The notes under the pieces: generated by a model
What the model was told of the DNA's origin: nothing
The model's database searches: none
What the model saw: the letters and a program-made list of their open reading frames with translations, nothing else
DNA from: an uncultured Alteromonadaceae bacterium
Lineage (GTDB): Bacteria; Pseudomonadota; Gammaproteobacteria; Enterobacterales; Alteromonadaceae
Assembly: GCA_947494925.1 (NCBI GenBank)
Contig: CANLWS010000015.1
Coordinates: 98,367 to 162,366, forward strand
Direction: 5' to 3'
DNA: 64,000 nt
Part shown: positions 35,701 to 43,972 of the stretch, piece by piece
Numbering within the stretch: the first letter of the stretch is position 1
How the letters are laid out: each line of letters starts with the position of its first letter
Position numbers and translations under genes: made by a program

Positions 35701-37086
35701 ATGATGGTTGCACCACGGATAACAAGACGACATTTTAACCAAGGCTTACTCGCTGTTGCGTTATCAGGCCTTTCCCGTCATGTCATGGCGACAAGCAAAG
35801 CAAATGCATTGCTATCCGATCATAAAGCTTATGGACCACTCAAATCCGATCCAAATGGTCTGTTGGATCTGCCTGAGGGATTTGAATATGAAATCATTTC
35901 CCGGTTGGGCGATGGGATGACAGATGGCTTGCCAGTACCCGATCGTGCGGACGGTATGGGGTGTTTACCATTGGACAAAGAACGACTGGTGTTGGTTCGA
36001 AATCATGAGCTTTCACCGTCAAACGCTTATCCAGTTTCACCCTCCTCCGTGGCCAATAAAATTAACGATTTAGCCTATGACCGCGACGTCAAAAAAGGCC
36101 CTTTGCCAGGCGGAACCAGCCACATCGTTTACAACGTTAAAAGTAAACGGGTAGAAAAACAGTTTATGTCCTTATTAGGGACTATTCGTAATTGTTCAGG
36201 GGGTATCACGCCCTGGAATAGCTGGCTTACCTGTGAAGAGTCGGTGGCTATGCCTTCTGAGTCACTGGGGAAAGACCACGGTTATGTGTTTGAGATACCG
36301 GCCAACGCAAGCGAGCTGACAAAAGCGGTTCCACTCAAAGCCATGGGCAGGTTTAACCATGAAGCAGCTTGTGTCGATCCTCGCACAAGCATTGTTTATT
36401 TGACTGAAGACCGATCAGATAGTCTGCTTTACCGCTTTATTCCCAAGACCCCGGAGAAATTGCATGAGGGCGGAAAATTGCAAGCACTCAAAGTCATGGA
36501 CAAGTCAGGCCTGGATACCCGCAACTGGCAAGACAAACAGATTGACCTCAATGATAAATTACACTGTGAGTGGATCGACCTCGACGATCCTGAAAGCCCA
36601 AAAGACGACCTCAGACAAAGGGGCCACGCCGAAGGCGCAGCATTGTTTGCCCGCGGTGAGGGAATTCATTGGGGTAACGACGAATTGTATTTTTGTTGCA
36701 CCAGTGGTGGCGCTAAAAAGCTTGGACAAGTCATGCGATATGTTCCGTCTCCACACGAAGGTACAGATAACGAAAATAAACAACCTGGTATGCTGAGCCT
36801 TTTTGTAGAAAGCACTGGTGAACAAAGCTTCAATTATGGTGACAACATAGTCGTCGCTCCAAATGGGCACCTTATTGTTTGTGAGGACCAGTACACAGAT
36901 AAAGTAAATAATCGCCTAAAAGGAATTACGCCCGAGGGGAATTTATACAACTTTGCTCAAGTCAGGCTACAAACGGAACCCGCTGGCACTTGCTTTTCAC
37001 CGGACGGAAAAACCCTGTTCGTGAATTTGTACTCCCCAACCACCAGCTTGGCCATCACCGGACCATGGGATCGCTTTATTAGCTGA
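35701..37086 (+). CDS. PhoX-like (DUF839) Tat-exported protein
   Basis: This 461-residue protein begins with a twin-arginine signal (TRRHFNQGLLAVALSG) and contains DUF839/PhoX landmarks: NHELSP near 101, GTIRNCSGGITPWNSWLTCEE near 160, FNHEAA near 218 and YGDNIVVAPNGHLIVCED near 380. PhoX phosphatases use Fe and Ca rather than Zn. The protein is shorter than classical PhoX, so phosphatase activity is not certain. It is preceded by AAGGTAGGA and follows the MerC-like gene, in the unit headed by the Zur-box-like site, so it may replace zinc-dependent PhoA-type enzymes during zinc starvation. Confidence 0.85.
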   Translation: MMVAPRITRRHFNQGLLAVALSGLSRHVMATSKANALLSDHKAYGPLKSDPNGLLDLPEGFEYEIISRLGDGMTDGLPVPDRADGMGCLPLDKERLVLVRNHELSPSNAYPVSPSSVANKINDLAYDRDVKKGPLPGGTSHIVYNVKSKRVEKQFMSLLGTIRNCSGGITPWNSWLTCEESVAMPSESLGKDHGYVFEIPANASELTKAVPLKAMGRFNHEAACVDPRTSIVYLTEDRSDSLLYRFIPKTPEKLHEGGKLQALKVMDKSGLDTRNWQDKQIDLNDKLHCEWIDLDDPESPKDDLRQRGHAEGAALFARGEGIHWGNDELYFCCTSGGAKKLGQVMRYVPSPHEGTDNENKQPGMLSLFVESTGEQSFNYGDNIVVAPNGHLIVCEDQYTDKVNNRLKGITPEGNLYNFAQVRLQTEPAGTCFSPDGKTLFVNLYSPTTSLAITGPWDRFIS

Positions 37087-37181
37087 GTCAGTTTTTTAAA
37101 GGTGAGAATAGAGCAAGTTAAAGAATTGGTACAGCACTACATTCCGGACTTACAATGCAGGTCAACGCTGAAAAACATTGA

Positions 37182-37838
37182 TCAGTGCTGGCGAAAATCA
37201 TCTGGAGTGCCCTGGAAAGTTGTGACACTTATCAGGTCGAGTTGATAGGCAGAGGTGCCCAGTAAATCTTCGTACAATCCTTCCTTCAAGACACCTTTGA
37301 GAGTATAGGCCTGATGCATATCAGGCAGTGGGAAATTATTTGGTGTGCTGACGTAAATCATCTGATTTGGCGGCGGTGGTGGATAATGAATACATGCCCC
37401 AAAATAAGGAACCAAAAAGAAGCTTTGCACTGTTCGCCCCTCACCCAACACAATTGGTACAATAAACCCGGAAATAGCAATGCTTTTGCCTGGCAAAGTT
37501 TCAACAATATTGGTTGAATACGCTGCAGATCTGTATTCTTCGCTTGAACTGGCTTCAATGGAGCGCCTGATTTGTTCTGTAAAATCAAGGGATTCGTCTG
37601 GCAGGTAATAGCTCAAAAGCTGCTTTTCACTCTCAGGGAGTAACTGACTCCAACCTATCGAATCAAACGAACTTGCTTCAACTGACTCTAATAGTTCCGG
37701 ATCAGTGGTGATATAAAAGGCTTTGGGTTCTAGCCAATAGGATTTCGCATAATTTACAACTTCCGACGCATATCGTCCGCTGAGTAATCCAACCACAACA
37801 CAACCCAAGATCATGAGAATAAAAATCAGTACTTTCAT
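37182..37838 (-). CDS. DUF3299-family protein, copy A
   Basis: This 218-residue protein has one N-terminal membrane segment (about 4-22) and a periplasmic DUF3299 domain. The diagnostic stretch ISGFIVPIV...FFLVPYFGACIHYPPPPPNQM is near 120-165, with a conserved Cys/His pair. The function of DUF3299 is unknown, but it is a regular partner of DUF2796 and an ABC pair in zinc-regulated loci. It is divergent from the COG0523 gene across a Zur-box-like site. It is paralogous to copy B at 39463-40053. Confidence 0.85.
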   Translation of the reverse strand: MKVLIFILMILGCVVVGLLSGRYASEVVNYAKSYWLEPKAFYITTDPELLESVEASSFDSIGWSQLLPESEKQLLSYYLPDESLDFTEQIRRSIEASSSEEYRSAAYSTNIVETLPGKSIAISGFIVPIVLGEGRTVQSFFLVPYFGACIHYPPPPPNQMIYVSTPNNFPLPDMHQAYTLKGVLKEGLYEDLLGTSAYQLDLISVTTFQGTPDDFRQH

Positions 37839-37844
37839 ACCTGC

Positions 37845-37863
37845 TATGTTATATCATAACCAC
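37845..37863. promoter_or_regulatory. Zur-box-like operator between DUF3299 copy A and COG0523 GTPase
   Basis: TATGTTATATCATAACCAC matches the Zur palindrome in 13 of 18 positions with one strong half-site; it is placed to control both divergent genes. Confidence 0.65.
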
Positions 37864-37894
37864 ATTCAACAACACCTCAGAACATGGAAATTTT

Positions 37895-38926
37895 ATGCTT
37901 TCAGCCCCAATTTTGCACGTACCAACAAATATCATTACTGGCTTTTTAGGTGCTGGCAAAACCACCATGATCCAGCATTTACTAGAGGCAAAGCCAGCTC
38001 ATGAAAAATGGGCAATTTTAGTCAATGAATTTGGCGAAATTGGCATAGATGGAAAGATGTTCAACAGCGAGGGCTCCCCTGATGTATTTGTACGCGAGGT
38101 ACCTGGAGGTTGCATGTGCTGTACTTCCGGGTTGCCTATGCAAATTGCGCTCAATCAGTTACTTGCCAGAGCAAAACCAGATCGCTTGCTCATCGAACCC
38201 ACGGGTTTAGGTCATGCAACAGAAGTTTTGACGTCCCTCAGTGAAGAGCATTATAAGAATGTGTTAACCCTTGGCGCAACAATCACTCTAGTAGACGCCC
38301 GCAAAGTTGATGACCCTAGGTACCGCGAACATGATACTTTTCAAGAGCAATTGCACATTGCAGACCAGATTGTCGCAACCAAATCAGATCAATATGGAGA
38401 GGGGCACTTAACAATACTGCAGGGCTATCTTGCTAAGTTGGGACTACAGGACACGCCGTTGCATGTTGCGCAACACGGAGAGATTGACCCATCTATTCTT
38501 GCTGAGAAAAGTGGTTTCAAACCCACCCCTGTCGATCACCATGCACATACTTCAAGCAAAGCGCAAATTGACGTTCCAAGCCTGCTCCAGACGGACGGAA
38601 AAGTGCGGGTTACTAATCAGGGTCAAGGATTTTATTCCTGCGGATGGGCATTTCCACCTGAACAGTGTTTTGATTTTGACCTTGTGATGAACGTTTTGTC
38701 TTCAGTTGATGCCGAAAGACTAAAAGCGGTTTTTATTACCACTAAAGGGATCTTTGCTTTTAACTATGCAGACGGCGTGCTCAATTGTTTTGAACTCGAT
38801 GAGAGCGACGATTCCAGATTAGAGTTTATTTGTGCAGATAAAGACAAATCCGAACTGCTGGCTAGCACGCTGGAAAAGACCCTGTTCTCTTCAAGGTCTA
38901 ACTATCTGGATCTTGAAAAAGGGTAA
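37895..38926 (+). CDS. COG0523 (CobW/ZigA-like) GTP-binding metallochaperone
   Basis: This 343-residue protein has Walker A GFLGAGKTT (near 16), the family's metal-binding CxCC as GGCMCC (near 75), ATKSD (G4, near 163) and a CobW C-terminal domain (about 245-340). A His-containing VDHHAHTSS linker joins the two halves. COG0523 proteins of Zur regulons deliver zinc to client enzymes during starvation. Position beside a Zur-box-like site and DUF3299 supports the zinc role rather than nitrile hydratase or cobalamin assembly. Confidence 0.9.
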   Translation: MLSAPILHVPTNIITGFLGAGKTTMIQHLLEAKPAHEKWAILVNEFGEIGIDGKMFNSEGSPDVFVREVPGGCMCCTSGLPMQIALNQLLARAKPDRLLIEPTGLGHATEVLTSLSEEHYKNVLTLGATITLVDARKVDDPRYREHDTFQEQLHIADQIVATKSDQYGEGHLTILQGYLAKLGLQDTPLHVAQHGEIDPSILAEKSGFKPTPVDHHAHTSSKAQIDVPSLLQTDGKVRVTNQGQGFYSCGWAFPPEQCFDFDLVMNVLSSVDAERLKAVFITTKGIFAFNYADGVLNCFELDESDDSRLEFICADKDKSELLASTLEKTLFSSRSNYLDLEKG

Positions 38927-38968
38927 TGGCAGTCAAGATTCAATCACCTATGGTGAGATCATCGCGCC

Positions 38969-39457
38969 TCACCCTTGCTTCGGGTGCTGCGCACTGATAA
39001 AAATCCGTCTGGTCATACTGATAGGTTTGTTGTTCTGCATGGCACTCACCTGCAGAGTCAGCACATGTTGACCTTTTGCTTCAGTTTCTACTTGAATTGA
39101 GTGTGCCCCCCCTTCTTTTTGGAGTGTTAGCGAGTTTTCACTTTTTACTTCCAGATGAGTACTCGACTTAATATCAATCCGTGCATCCTTCACATCGATT
39201 GGCAGCTCATAAGCTATATCAATGTCAGACAATTCTGCCGTACTTATCTTGGTAACAAAGGGAAATTTCAATTTGATTTTAGGCGATGTGTCTACCGGAG
39301 ATACTTCCCAATTGTGCTTTTGCGGGCCATACATGCCAAATCCGAAGCCCCCGCTACCATGCAAATCGCAGGCTAGCGTAGTCGCCGAGTAAACCGTCAA
39401 GAGCAGCAGTCCAACCAACTGTTTGAATTTCATTGTGAATACTTTTTTAAGAGACAT
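38969..39457 (-). CDS. Small exported protein of the zinc island, family not recognised
   Basis: This 162-residue protein has a signal peptide (to about residue 30, ...TTLA), then CDLHGSGGFGFGMYG, and an immunoglobulin-like beta-rich domain (about 55-160) with no recognised motif. The mature N-terminus with a Cys and a His could bind metal. A strong AGGAG precedes the ATG, which lies 5 bases after the DUF3299 copy B stop, so the two are one unit. Its job probably belongs to the same zinc system; that is inference. Confidence 0.78.
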   Translation of the reverse strand: MSLKKVFTMKFKQLVGLLLLTVYSATTLACDLHGSGGFGFGMYGPQKHNWEVSPVDTSPKIKLKFPFVTKISTAELSDIDIAYELPIDVKDARIDIKSSTHLEVKSENSLTLQKEGGAHSIQVETEAKGQHVLTLQVSAMQNNKPISMTRRIFISAQHPKQG

Positions 39458-39462
39458 TTTGT

Positions 39463-40053
39463 CTACTCCTGATAAATAGTCATGGTGTCCATCGACAGCG
39501 CATAGGCCGCAGTGCCAAGATCATTGCTGTTAATTTGTGCAGACAAAGTTCCTTCCAACCAAAACGCATCATACAAACTATCCAGAGGAAACCCCTGCTC
39601 TACCTTCACGTGGATCATTTGATTAGGCGGAGGCGGCGGCATATGCAAGCAGGCACCAAAATAGGGAACCAGGAAAAACTCAGTTACAGATTGGTCATCG
39701 GTGACTTCCAATGGCACGATAAAACCAGGAATTCTGACTTTTTTTCCATCATATGATTCGATAATTCGGGTTGAACTGAGAGCACGCTGATACTCATCTT
39801 CTGGATCCGCCCCTGGGATAGCATTGTCTCCCAGCACATCCATGGACGAGCCATCCTCAATTTGACCAATGTAATCAGGGGGAGTCATCAAAATTTTCAA
39901 ATCGTCTTCGGGGATCAGAGACACCCATTCAATTTCCTGATAGTTTGAACCGGGATCCTTTGCCATTGCAGGAGAAATCAGTGCAGGGAACAGAAGAAAA
40001 GTTACTAGCAATAATCGCTTAAATAACATTAGGTTAATTTTGTTGTTGTGCAT
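39463..40053 (-). CDS. DUF3299-family protein, copy B
   Basis: This 196-residue exported protein has a signal peptide (...LLFPALISPAMA) and a DUF3299 domain with FIVPLEV...FFLVPYFGACLHMPPPPPNQM. It shares this core with copy A, down to a run of five prolines. I take the ATG at 40053 as start (an upstream TTG is unlikely; ATG at 40029 is the alternative). It is divergent from the ABC ATPase across a Zur-box-like site and begins a unit with the small exported protein. Confidence 0.85.
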   Translation of the reverse strand: MHNNKINLMLFKRLLLVTFLLFPALISPAMAKDPGSNYQEIEWVSLIPEDDLKILMTPPDYIGQIEDGSSMDVLGDNAIPGADPEDEYQRALSSTRIIESYDGKKVRIPGFIVPLEVTDDQSVTEFFLVPYFGACLHMPPPPPNQMIHVKVEQGFPLDSLYDAFWLEGTLSAQINSNDLGTAAYALSMDTMTIYQE

Positions 40054-40102
40054 GTATCTGTACTCATTAATCAAATTATTTTTGCTGTACGGCAACTACC
40101 AC

Positions 40103-40121
40103 GATGATATAACATAACATT
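40103..40121. promoter_or_regulatory. Zur-box-like operator between DUF3299 copy B and ABC transporter genes
   Basis: GATGATATAACATAACATT matches 15 of 18 defined positions of the Zur palindrome. It lies 15 bases before the ATPase start at 40136 and ~50 bases upstream of DUF3299 copy B, so it can control both. Confidence 0.78.
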
Positions 40122-40135
40122 AATGAATGTAAGAT

Positions 40136-40876
40136 ATGAAAAATCGTCCTCCACAACCAAAAGTAAACTCTATGACACAGACGGCTTCACCCGATAAGCT
40201 AGCAATTGATATTCGCGACTTAAAATTTGCTTATCCCAATTCCAACGAAGATCTTTTGCAAATCGATAGGTGGCAAGTTAAACCGGGACAGCGGGTATTT
40301 TTGTTTGGAGAATCAGGCTCGGGGAAAAGCACTCTACTTAATTTGCTCTCAGGTACCCTTCCCCCGTCTGAAGGTGAAGTACAAATTCTAAACCAGCCTT
40401 TCTCACGCTTATCGTCGCGTAAAAGGGACAAAATAAGAGCAAAACATATCGGTGTAGTTTTCCAGCAATTTAACTTGATAGCTTACCTCAGTGTGCTAGA
40501 TAACGTTAGGGTTGCAGCGCATTTTGCCGGTAGTCATGGTGAGGATATTATCATCAGGACAAAACGGCTTTTCGAACAACTGCATCTCAGTGAATTATTG
40601 CTTTCAAAACGGGCGGATGAACTCAGTGTAGGTCAACAACAGCGCGTCGCGATTGCACGGGCATTGATTAACGAACCGGAAATTTTAATTGTGGATGAGC
40701 CAACCTCTGCATTGGACGCCAATGCGCGGGATGGGTTTATGTCACTTTTGATGGAATGCTGTGATCAAACAAACAATACACTGATTTTTGTCAGCCATGA
40801 CGAACAGTTGGGGCAATACTTTGACTGCCATCAGAGTATCGGCTCGCTCAATCTTGCCGGGAGACAGTCATCATGA
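40136..40876 (+). CDS. ABC transporter ATP-binding protein of the zinc island
   Basis: This 246-residue LolD-like ATPase has Walker A GESGSGKST, Q-loop FQQFNLI, signature LSVGQQQR (Val replacing the second-position Gly/Ser of LSGGQ), Walker B ILIVDEPTSALD and H-loop FVSHD. The start is ambiguous between the ATG at 40136 and a second one at 40172. Its stop overlaps the permease start as ATGA. With DUF2796 and DUF3299 it matches the plan of Zur-regulated zrg loci, so export or lipoprotein-type mechanotransmission in zinc acquisition is likely, substrate unknown. Confidence 0.9.
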   Translation: MKNRPPQPKVNSMTQTASPDKLAIDIRDLKFAYPNSNEDLLQIDRWQVKPGQRVFLFGESGSGKSTLLNLLSGTLPPSEGEVQILNQPFSRLSSRKRDKIRAKHIGVVFQQFNLIAYLSVLDNVRVAAHFAGSHGEDIIIRTKRLFEQLHLSELLLSKRADELSVGQQQRVAIARALINEPEILIVDEPTSALDANARDGFMSLLMECCDQTNNTLIFVSHDEQLGQYFDCHQSIGSLNLAGRQSS

Positions 40877-42117
40877 TGTGGGAAGTCGCCCTAAAGAGCT
40901 TGCTGAACCGAAAAATGTCGGTATTTCTTACTCTTATGTCGTTGATTGTCAGTGTTGGGTTGCTTATCAGTGTTGAACACATGCGGGAACAAGCGAAGGA
41001 GAGCTTCAGCCGCACTGTATCAGGCGCTGACTTAATTGTGGGTGCCAGAACAGGGCAACTCAACCTATTACTTTATTCTGTATTCAGAATGGGAAACGCG
41101 ACTAACAACATAAGTTGGCAAAGTTATCAGGAATTCGCTGGCAATAAAGCAACTAAATGGGCCATTCCAATTTCGTTGGGCGACTCCCATCGCGGTTATC
41201 GTGTCATGGGCACCACAAATGATTATTTTGAGCACTTTCGATATGGTGACAAGAGACCTCTCAACCTGCAACAAGGCGACGCTTTTAACGGTATTTTCGA
41301 TACAGTATTGGGCGCCGAGGTAGCAAGAAAGCTAGGCTATAAACTGGGTGATAGTTTAGTGCTTGCACATGGCGTGGGTAATGTGAGTTTTGCCAATCAT
41401 GACAACGCGCCTTTTAAAGTAACCGGCATATTAGCACCTACTGGCACACCCGTAGATCAGACCGTCCACGTCAGTCTGGCAGGGATTGAAGCCGTGCATA
41501 TGAGCCCCACTCAAATTCGGGCAATCAAGGCAGCCATAGAATCTGGTGAAACACCTGAAATCAAAACAAAGAATATCACTGCTTTTGTGATGGGTCTCAA
41601 TTCTAAAATCCAGACATTCAGATTACTTCGTAGTATTAACGAGTACAAGGGAGAGCCGCTGTTAGCCATTTTACCTGGAGTGGCTCTGGTGGAGCTCTGG
41701 CAAATGTTAGGCATGGTAGAGAACTTATTGCGAGTCATTTCTGTACTGATTCTTGTGTCATCCCTATTTGGTCTGAGTACCATGATGTTAGCGTCCATGC
41801 GCGAGCGATATCGAGAGCTGGCCGTATTGCGCGCGGTAGGCGCAGGACCAGTTACAATATTTATGCTGATTCAGTTGGAAGCCTTGATCGTGAGCCTGGT
41901 TGCCTGTGCAGTGGCCACTATTTTGATTTTCACAGGACTGACACTAGCAAGTGGTTGGTTAAGCGGATCCTACGGATTGTTTATCGACAGCAATATATTC
42001 TCACTCGACCTGCTATCCATTGTTGGCATAGTTATAGGTGCGACTTTCCTGGTAGGCCTGATACCTGCTATTGGTGCTTATAAACGGGCATTGCATGCAG
42101 GGTTGACTGCGTCGTAA
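40873..42117 (+). CDS. FtsX/LolC-like ABC permease of the zinc island
   Basis: This 414-residue permease has one N-terminal TM (about 17-36), a periplasmic MacB_PCD-like domain (about 45-270) and a C-terminal FtsX domain with three TMs (about 285-410), preceded by MRERYRELAVLRAVGAGP. It couples to the ATPase just upstream (4-base overlap). The single FtsX layout resembles LolC/E and the permease of zrg loci, rather than the double-domain MacB-like permeases of the two efflux cassettes in this window. Confidence 0.9.
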   Translation: MMWEVALKSLLNRKMSVFLTLMSLIVSVGLLISVEHMREQAKESFSRTVSGADLIVGARTGQLNLLLYSVFRMGNATNNISWQSYQEFAGNKATKWAIPISLGDSHRGYRVMGTTNDYFEHFRYGDKRPLNLQQGDAFNGIFDTVLGAEVARKLGYKLGDSLVLAHGVGNVSFANHDNAPFKVTGILAPTGTPVDQTVHVSLAGIEAVHMSPTQIRAIKAAIESGETPEIKTKNITAFVMGLNSKIQTFRLLRSINEYKGEPLLAILPGVALVELWQMLGMVENLLRVISVLILVSSLFGLSTMMLASMRERYRELAVLRAVGAGPVTIFMLIQLEALIVSLVACAVATILIFTGLTLASGWLSGSYGLFIDSNIFSLDLLSIVGIVIGATFLVGLIPAIGAYKRALHAGLTAS

Positions 42118-42187
42118 TGACGTTTTACTTGTTGAAGATTAAAAACATATGCGTTTACTGAGGGATCTTTGAAAAGTCTTAAGGGTA

Positions 42188-42209
42188 AAGGCTCGCTATC
42201 GCGAGCCTT
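42188..42209. terminator. Terminator after the ABC permease
   Basis: A 9-bp GC-rich perfect stem (AAGGCTCGC / GCGAGCCTT) with a 4-nt loop and an A/T-rich tail lies between the convergent permease and small Cys-containing protein genes; it can serve both. Confidence 0.7.
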
Positions 42210-42251
42210 AAATCAATTTAGCCAATACTAGTTTGGCTATCTAGCGCAAAG

Positions 42252-42620
42252 CTAAAGTCCTGCGACAATATCCTCGCATGCTTGCTGTTGCTGAGGCGTT
42301 TGCGCTGCCGCCATACAATTGTCGTATTGTTCCCACAAATAATCTTCATATTGTTCTTGCGCGTAGTCGTCACCATTAGATTGATCGATAGCACATGATA
42401 GAGAACCTATACAGCCACCAGGATTGCGGTCTCTTCCTCGAGGAGGAGGCTCATTTGCTTGAGCACTAGACAGTCCCCAAGACCAACCAGATGCCTGTTG
42501 AACACTCGTCTGTCCAAACAATTCGTCATCCTCAAGATATTCCACATCAACGCCTGAGTTATAAGAGATGCTGCCCACTAACCCACAAGCTGCGACAGCC
42601 ATTTTTAAAGAAGTTTTCAT
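42252..42620 (-). CDS. Small Cys-containing protein, 122 aa, family not recognised
   Basis: I choose the ATG at 42620, which has GGAAA upstream and gives MKTSLKMAVAACGLVGS, a signal-like leader. The rest is acidic and Gln/Tyr/Asp-rich, with cysteines in GGCIGSLSCAID, DNCMAA and ACED and a Pro/Arg turn PPPRGRDRNP. No family is recognised. It could be a small secreted or periplasmic protein with two disulfides. It has no obvious maturation genes beside it, and the exporter cassette starts ~1.3 kb away with a Fic gene between. Function unknown. Confidence 0.6.
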   Translation of the reverse strand: MKTSLKMAVAACGLVGSISYNSGVDVEYLEDDELFGQTSVQQASGWSWGLSSAQANEPPPRGRDRNPGGCIGSLSCAIDQSNGDDYAQEQYEDYLWEQYDNCMAAAQTPQQQQACEDIVAGL

Positions 42621-42782
42621 ATTTTTTTCCATGTTTATTTTATAACTAAAAACCGTATGAACCACTGTCAATCTATTACATTGACTTCCTTTACGGCACT
42701 TTTTACTCCCGAGAATAAAACAAAGAGCTTACGCTCAGAGCAAACCTCTATTCGTTGTCACGACAACGAACACTAAAACTCA

Positions 42783-43775
42783 CTATTTGTCTTCGAATAA
42801 AATCTCATCCAACTTCATGCTAAATTGACAAACGTCCACACATACCAAAAGCTCAACATTTGGGTTCTGTTTGGTTCTGAACGGTTTCAAAACGTGGTTA
42901 GCAACTAACTTTGAAAGTGAGTCTTTAGCGATGTTGATATCAATGTTTAGCGCTTGGCAGATCAAGCCAATGTTAACAATCGGCTGTTTTAGCAGCAGGT
43001 CAATAATCTTTAAATCAATGCCATCAATTGGTGCCAGAGTGAGTTTTGTTTTGAAAAGGTGAGCAAGATCCTGCAACAATGCCGCAGCTTTGACTTCATA
43101 CTTGGCATTCCAGGCAATCATGCTTTGCCAATAAGGTGAGGACATGCCCAAATTACTTTTGATACCGAACGACAACACAGCATCTTGATAACGGCTGATA
43201 CTGTTGCCCAGCCTGAAAAGAGACAAATGGTTTTTTAAGTCGGACCCTTTTTGCATGTATTCGACAAGGATGCGAGACATTCGGCCGTTGCCATCCCTGA
43301 ATGGGTGAATAACCAAGAATTGACTGTAGTGCTTAACCACCTCTTCAACCGAGAACTTCTTTCTACTATTAAGTGAATTCAAGAAATCCTCCAGAAGGGG
43401 CTGAACTTTTTCTGGTGATGGCGTTATGTGCGTAGCGGTTTCGCGACTTTCGCCTATCCAAGTCTCTGTCTTTCTGAGTTTGCCCGAGTGCCTGGGGTCT
43501 AGTTCAAGCTTGCTATGTGCGTCGAGCAATTTCTTGATTGTGATGCGCTTTTCAGACAATAAAACAGCTCTTGCCGCCTCATACCTGCGGATATCAGCAA
43601 CTAATAATTGCGCCAAGCTATCAGCATTATCCAGACCAGCCATAGCCAGATACAGCTGCATTCTGGAAACCTGTCGTGTATCCCTGAGCGCAGAGGCACC
43701 ACATAAAAACCTGCGCTGGAAATGAGAAAAAGAAACGCGTTCGAAGATTGAAGATAAACTTGCATTTTCCATCAT
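42783..43775 (-). CDS. Fic-domain protein (AMPylase type)
   Basis: This ~330-residue protein has a Fic core with the intact motif HPFRDGNGR (near 157), which carries the catalytic His and the phosphate-binding loop, and a C-terminal winged-helix-like region (about 245-330). Fic proteins usually transfer AMP to target side chains. The N-terminal half contains the DUF4172/Fic-type helical domain. The start is uncertain between ATGs at 43775 and 43772, with no strong ribosome-binding site. It has no antitoxin-like gene directly adjacent. It lies between the zinc island and efflux cassette 2 with no evident link to either. Confidence 0.88.
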   Translation of the reverse strand: MMENASLSSIFERVSFSHFQRRFLCGASALRDTRQVSRMQLYLAMAGLDNADSLAQLLVADIRRYEAARAVLLSEKRITIKKLLDAHSKLELDPRHSGKLRKTETWIGESRETATHITPSPEKVQPLLEDFLNSLNSRKKFSVEEVVKHYSQFLVIHPFRDGNGRMSRILVEYMQKGSDLKNHLSLFRLGNSISRYQDAVLSFGIKSNLGMSSPYWQSMIAWNAKYEVKAAALLQDLAHLFKTKLTLAPIDGIDLKIIDLLLKQPIVNIGLICQALNIDINIAKDSLSKLVANHVLKPFRTKQNPNVELLVCVDVCQFSMKLDEILFEDK

Positions 43776-43972
43776 GCTCAAACGAAAAGGACTCTTCCAT
43801 GATTGTAATGAGTAATAAACTACACACTCATTTTTGCTATAGCAAGGAATTTTTTTACCCGTTGGGCAAATTTAATATTGCGTTAACAGAAACGTCAAAA
43901 TCAGGTTTGAGTGCATAACCATGGAAGGTGTTTGCTTAAGGAAGCAGGTTGTCTGGATGCCGTTATTTGCCG

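Noticed and set aside
42252..42620. Bacteriocin or RiPP precursor for the small Cys-containing protein.
   Set aside because: No maturation or immunity genes adjoin it, and the exporter cassette nearby has its own sigma-54 control and a Fic gene between.
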